This document shows, in pieces, positions 5,718 to 5,835 of a stretch of DNA of 5,835 bases (within the stretch, counting starts at the first letter, position 1; the number at the start of each line of letters is the position of its first letter). Origin of the DNA: an uncultured Alphaproteobacteria bacterium (GTDB lineage: Bacteria > Pseudomonadota > Alphaproteobacteria > Rickettsiales > UBA1997); contig CAIYMZ010000026.1 in assembly GCA_903927415.1 (NCBI GenBank), positions 1 to 5,835 on the forward strand. Reading direction: 5' to 3'. Under the pieces are notes generated by a model. The model saw only the letters and a program-made list of their open reading frames with translations, did not search any database and was not told where the DNA came from. The translations under genes and the position numbers were made by a program.

Positions 5718-5835
5718 GATTTGTACAAAACCAATTAATCCCTCGTAGCTCAGGGGGAGAAAATAGCCTAAACTGCCATTTTCGGCTTACGATTTTTTTC
5801 GTGTCACAAAGTTGAATGTGCAACGCCTTTTCATA
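5718..5835. other. Non-coding tail; one weak hairpin, nothing else identified
   Basis: With the repeats before it, this completes the 289-base stretch after ugd that has no credible gene. The only structure I see is tccctc at 5739-5744 facing ggggga at 5753-5758 across an 8-nt loop (one G-T pair). Part of it, tagctcaggggga, resembles a tRNA D-arm, but no matching anticodon arm, T-arm or acceptor stem follows. No promoter, terminator or start of a further gene could be supported before the window ends. Confidence 0.45.

Noticed and set aside
5734..5820. Possible tRNA starting near the tagctcaggggga sequence
   Set aside because: Only the D-arm-like stretch fits. No seven-base acceptor stem, standard anticodon arm or GTTCRANNC T-loop follows at the right spacing.
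5560..5823. 87-codon minus-strand reading frame and an overlapping 60-codon plus-strand frame (5633-5815) across the palindromic element
   Set aside because: Both are produced by the repeat itself: the inverted arms give the same peptide (GGRPPVKGGRGVSL) on each strand. Neither has a ribosome site or recognisable domain.

Overview
The window is moderately AT-rich and holds five intact genes: one on the minus strand, then four in a row on the plus strand. Small palindromic repeats sit at both ends and inside one gap. The kinase resembles the EnvZ-type sensors of Alphaproteobacteria. An apparently isolated pstB and scattered intergenic palindromes fit a Rickettsiales- or Holosporales-like alphaproteobacterium, or a related host-associated lineage. 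This placement is inferred from protein style and repeats and is only moderately secure.

Layout: 1-125 is a repeat cluster with no gene. 126-884 (minus) is pstB, the ATPase of the phosphate ABC transporter. 885-955 is a short divergent spacer rich in A-tracts. 956-2320 is a membrane sensor histidine kinase with no response regulator gene beside it in the window. 2322-3251 is a UDP-glucuronate decarboxylase (UDP-xylose synthase). 3252-3317 is a 66-base gap holding a small inverted repeat. 3318-4247 is a GT61/DUF563-family glycosyltransferase. 4248-5546 is a UDP-glucose 6-dehydrogenase. 5547-5835 has no credible gene. It holds a tandem repeat and a 135-bp element with perfect 37-bp inverted arms.

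How the genes fit: the dehydrogenase makes UDP-glucuronate from UDP-glucose, and the decarboxylase turns that into UDP-xylose. The glycosyltransferase between them belongs to a family that includes eukaryotic beta-1,2-xylosyltransferases. Together they look like a compact sugar-donor-plus-transferase cassette that decorates a surface glycan or protein with xylose or glucuronate. The kinase stop lies 1 nt before the decarboxylase start, so kinase and cassette are probably co-transcribed. The enzymes are individually known. The most interesting points are their arrangement and the repeat element at the right end. I found no clear sign of a wholly new system.
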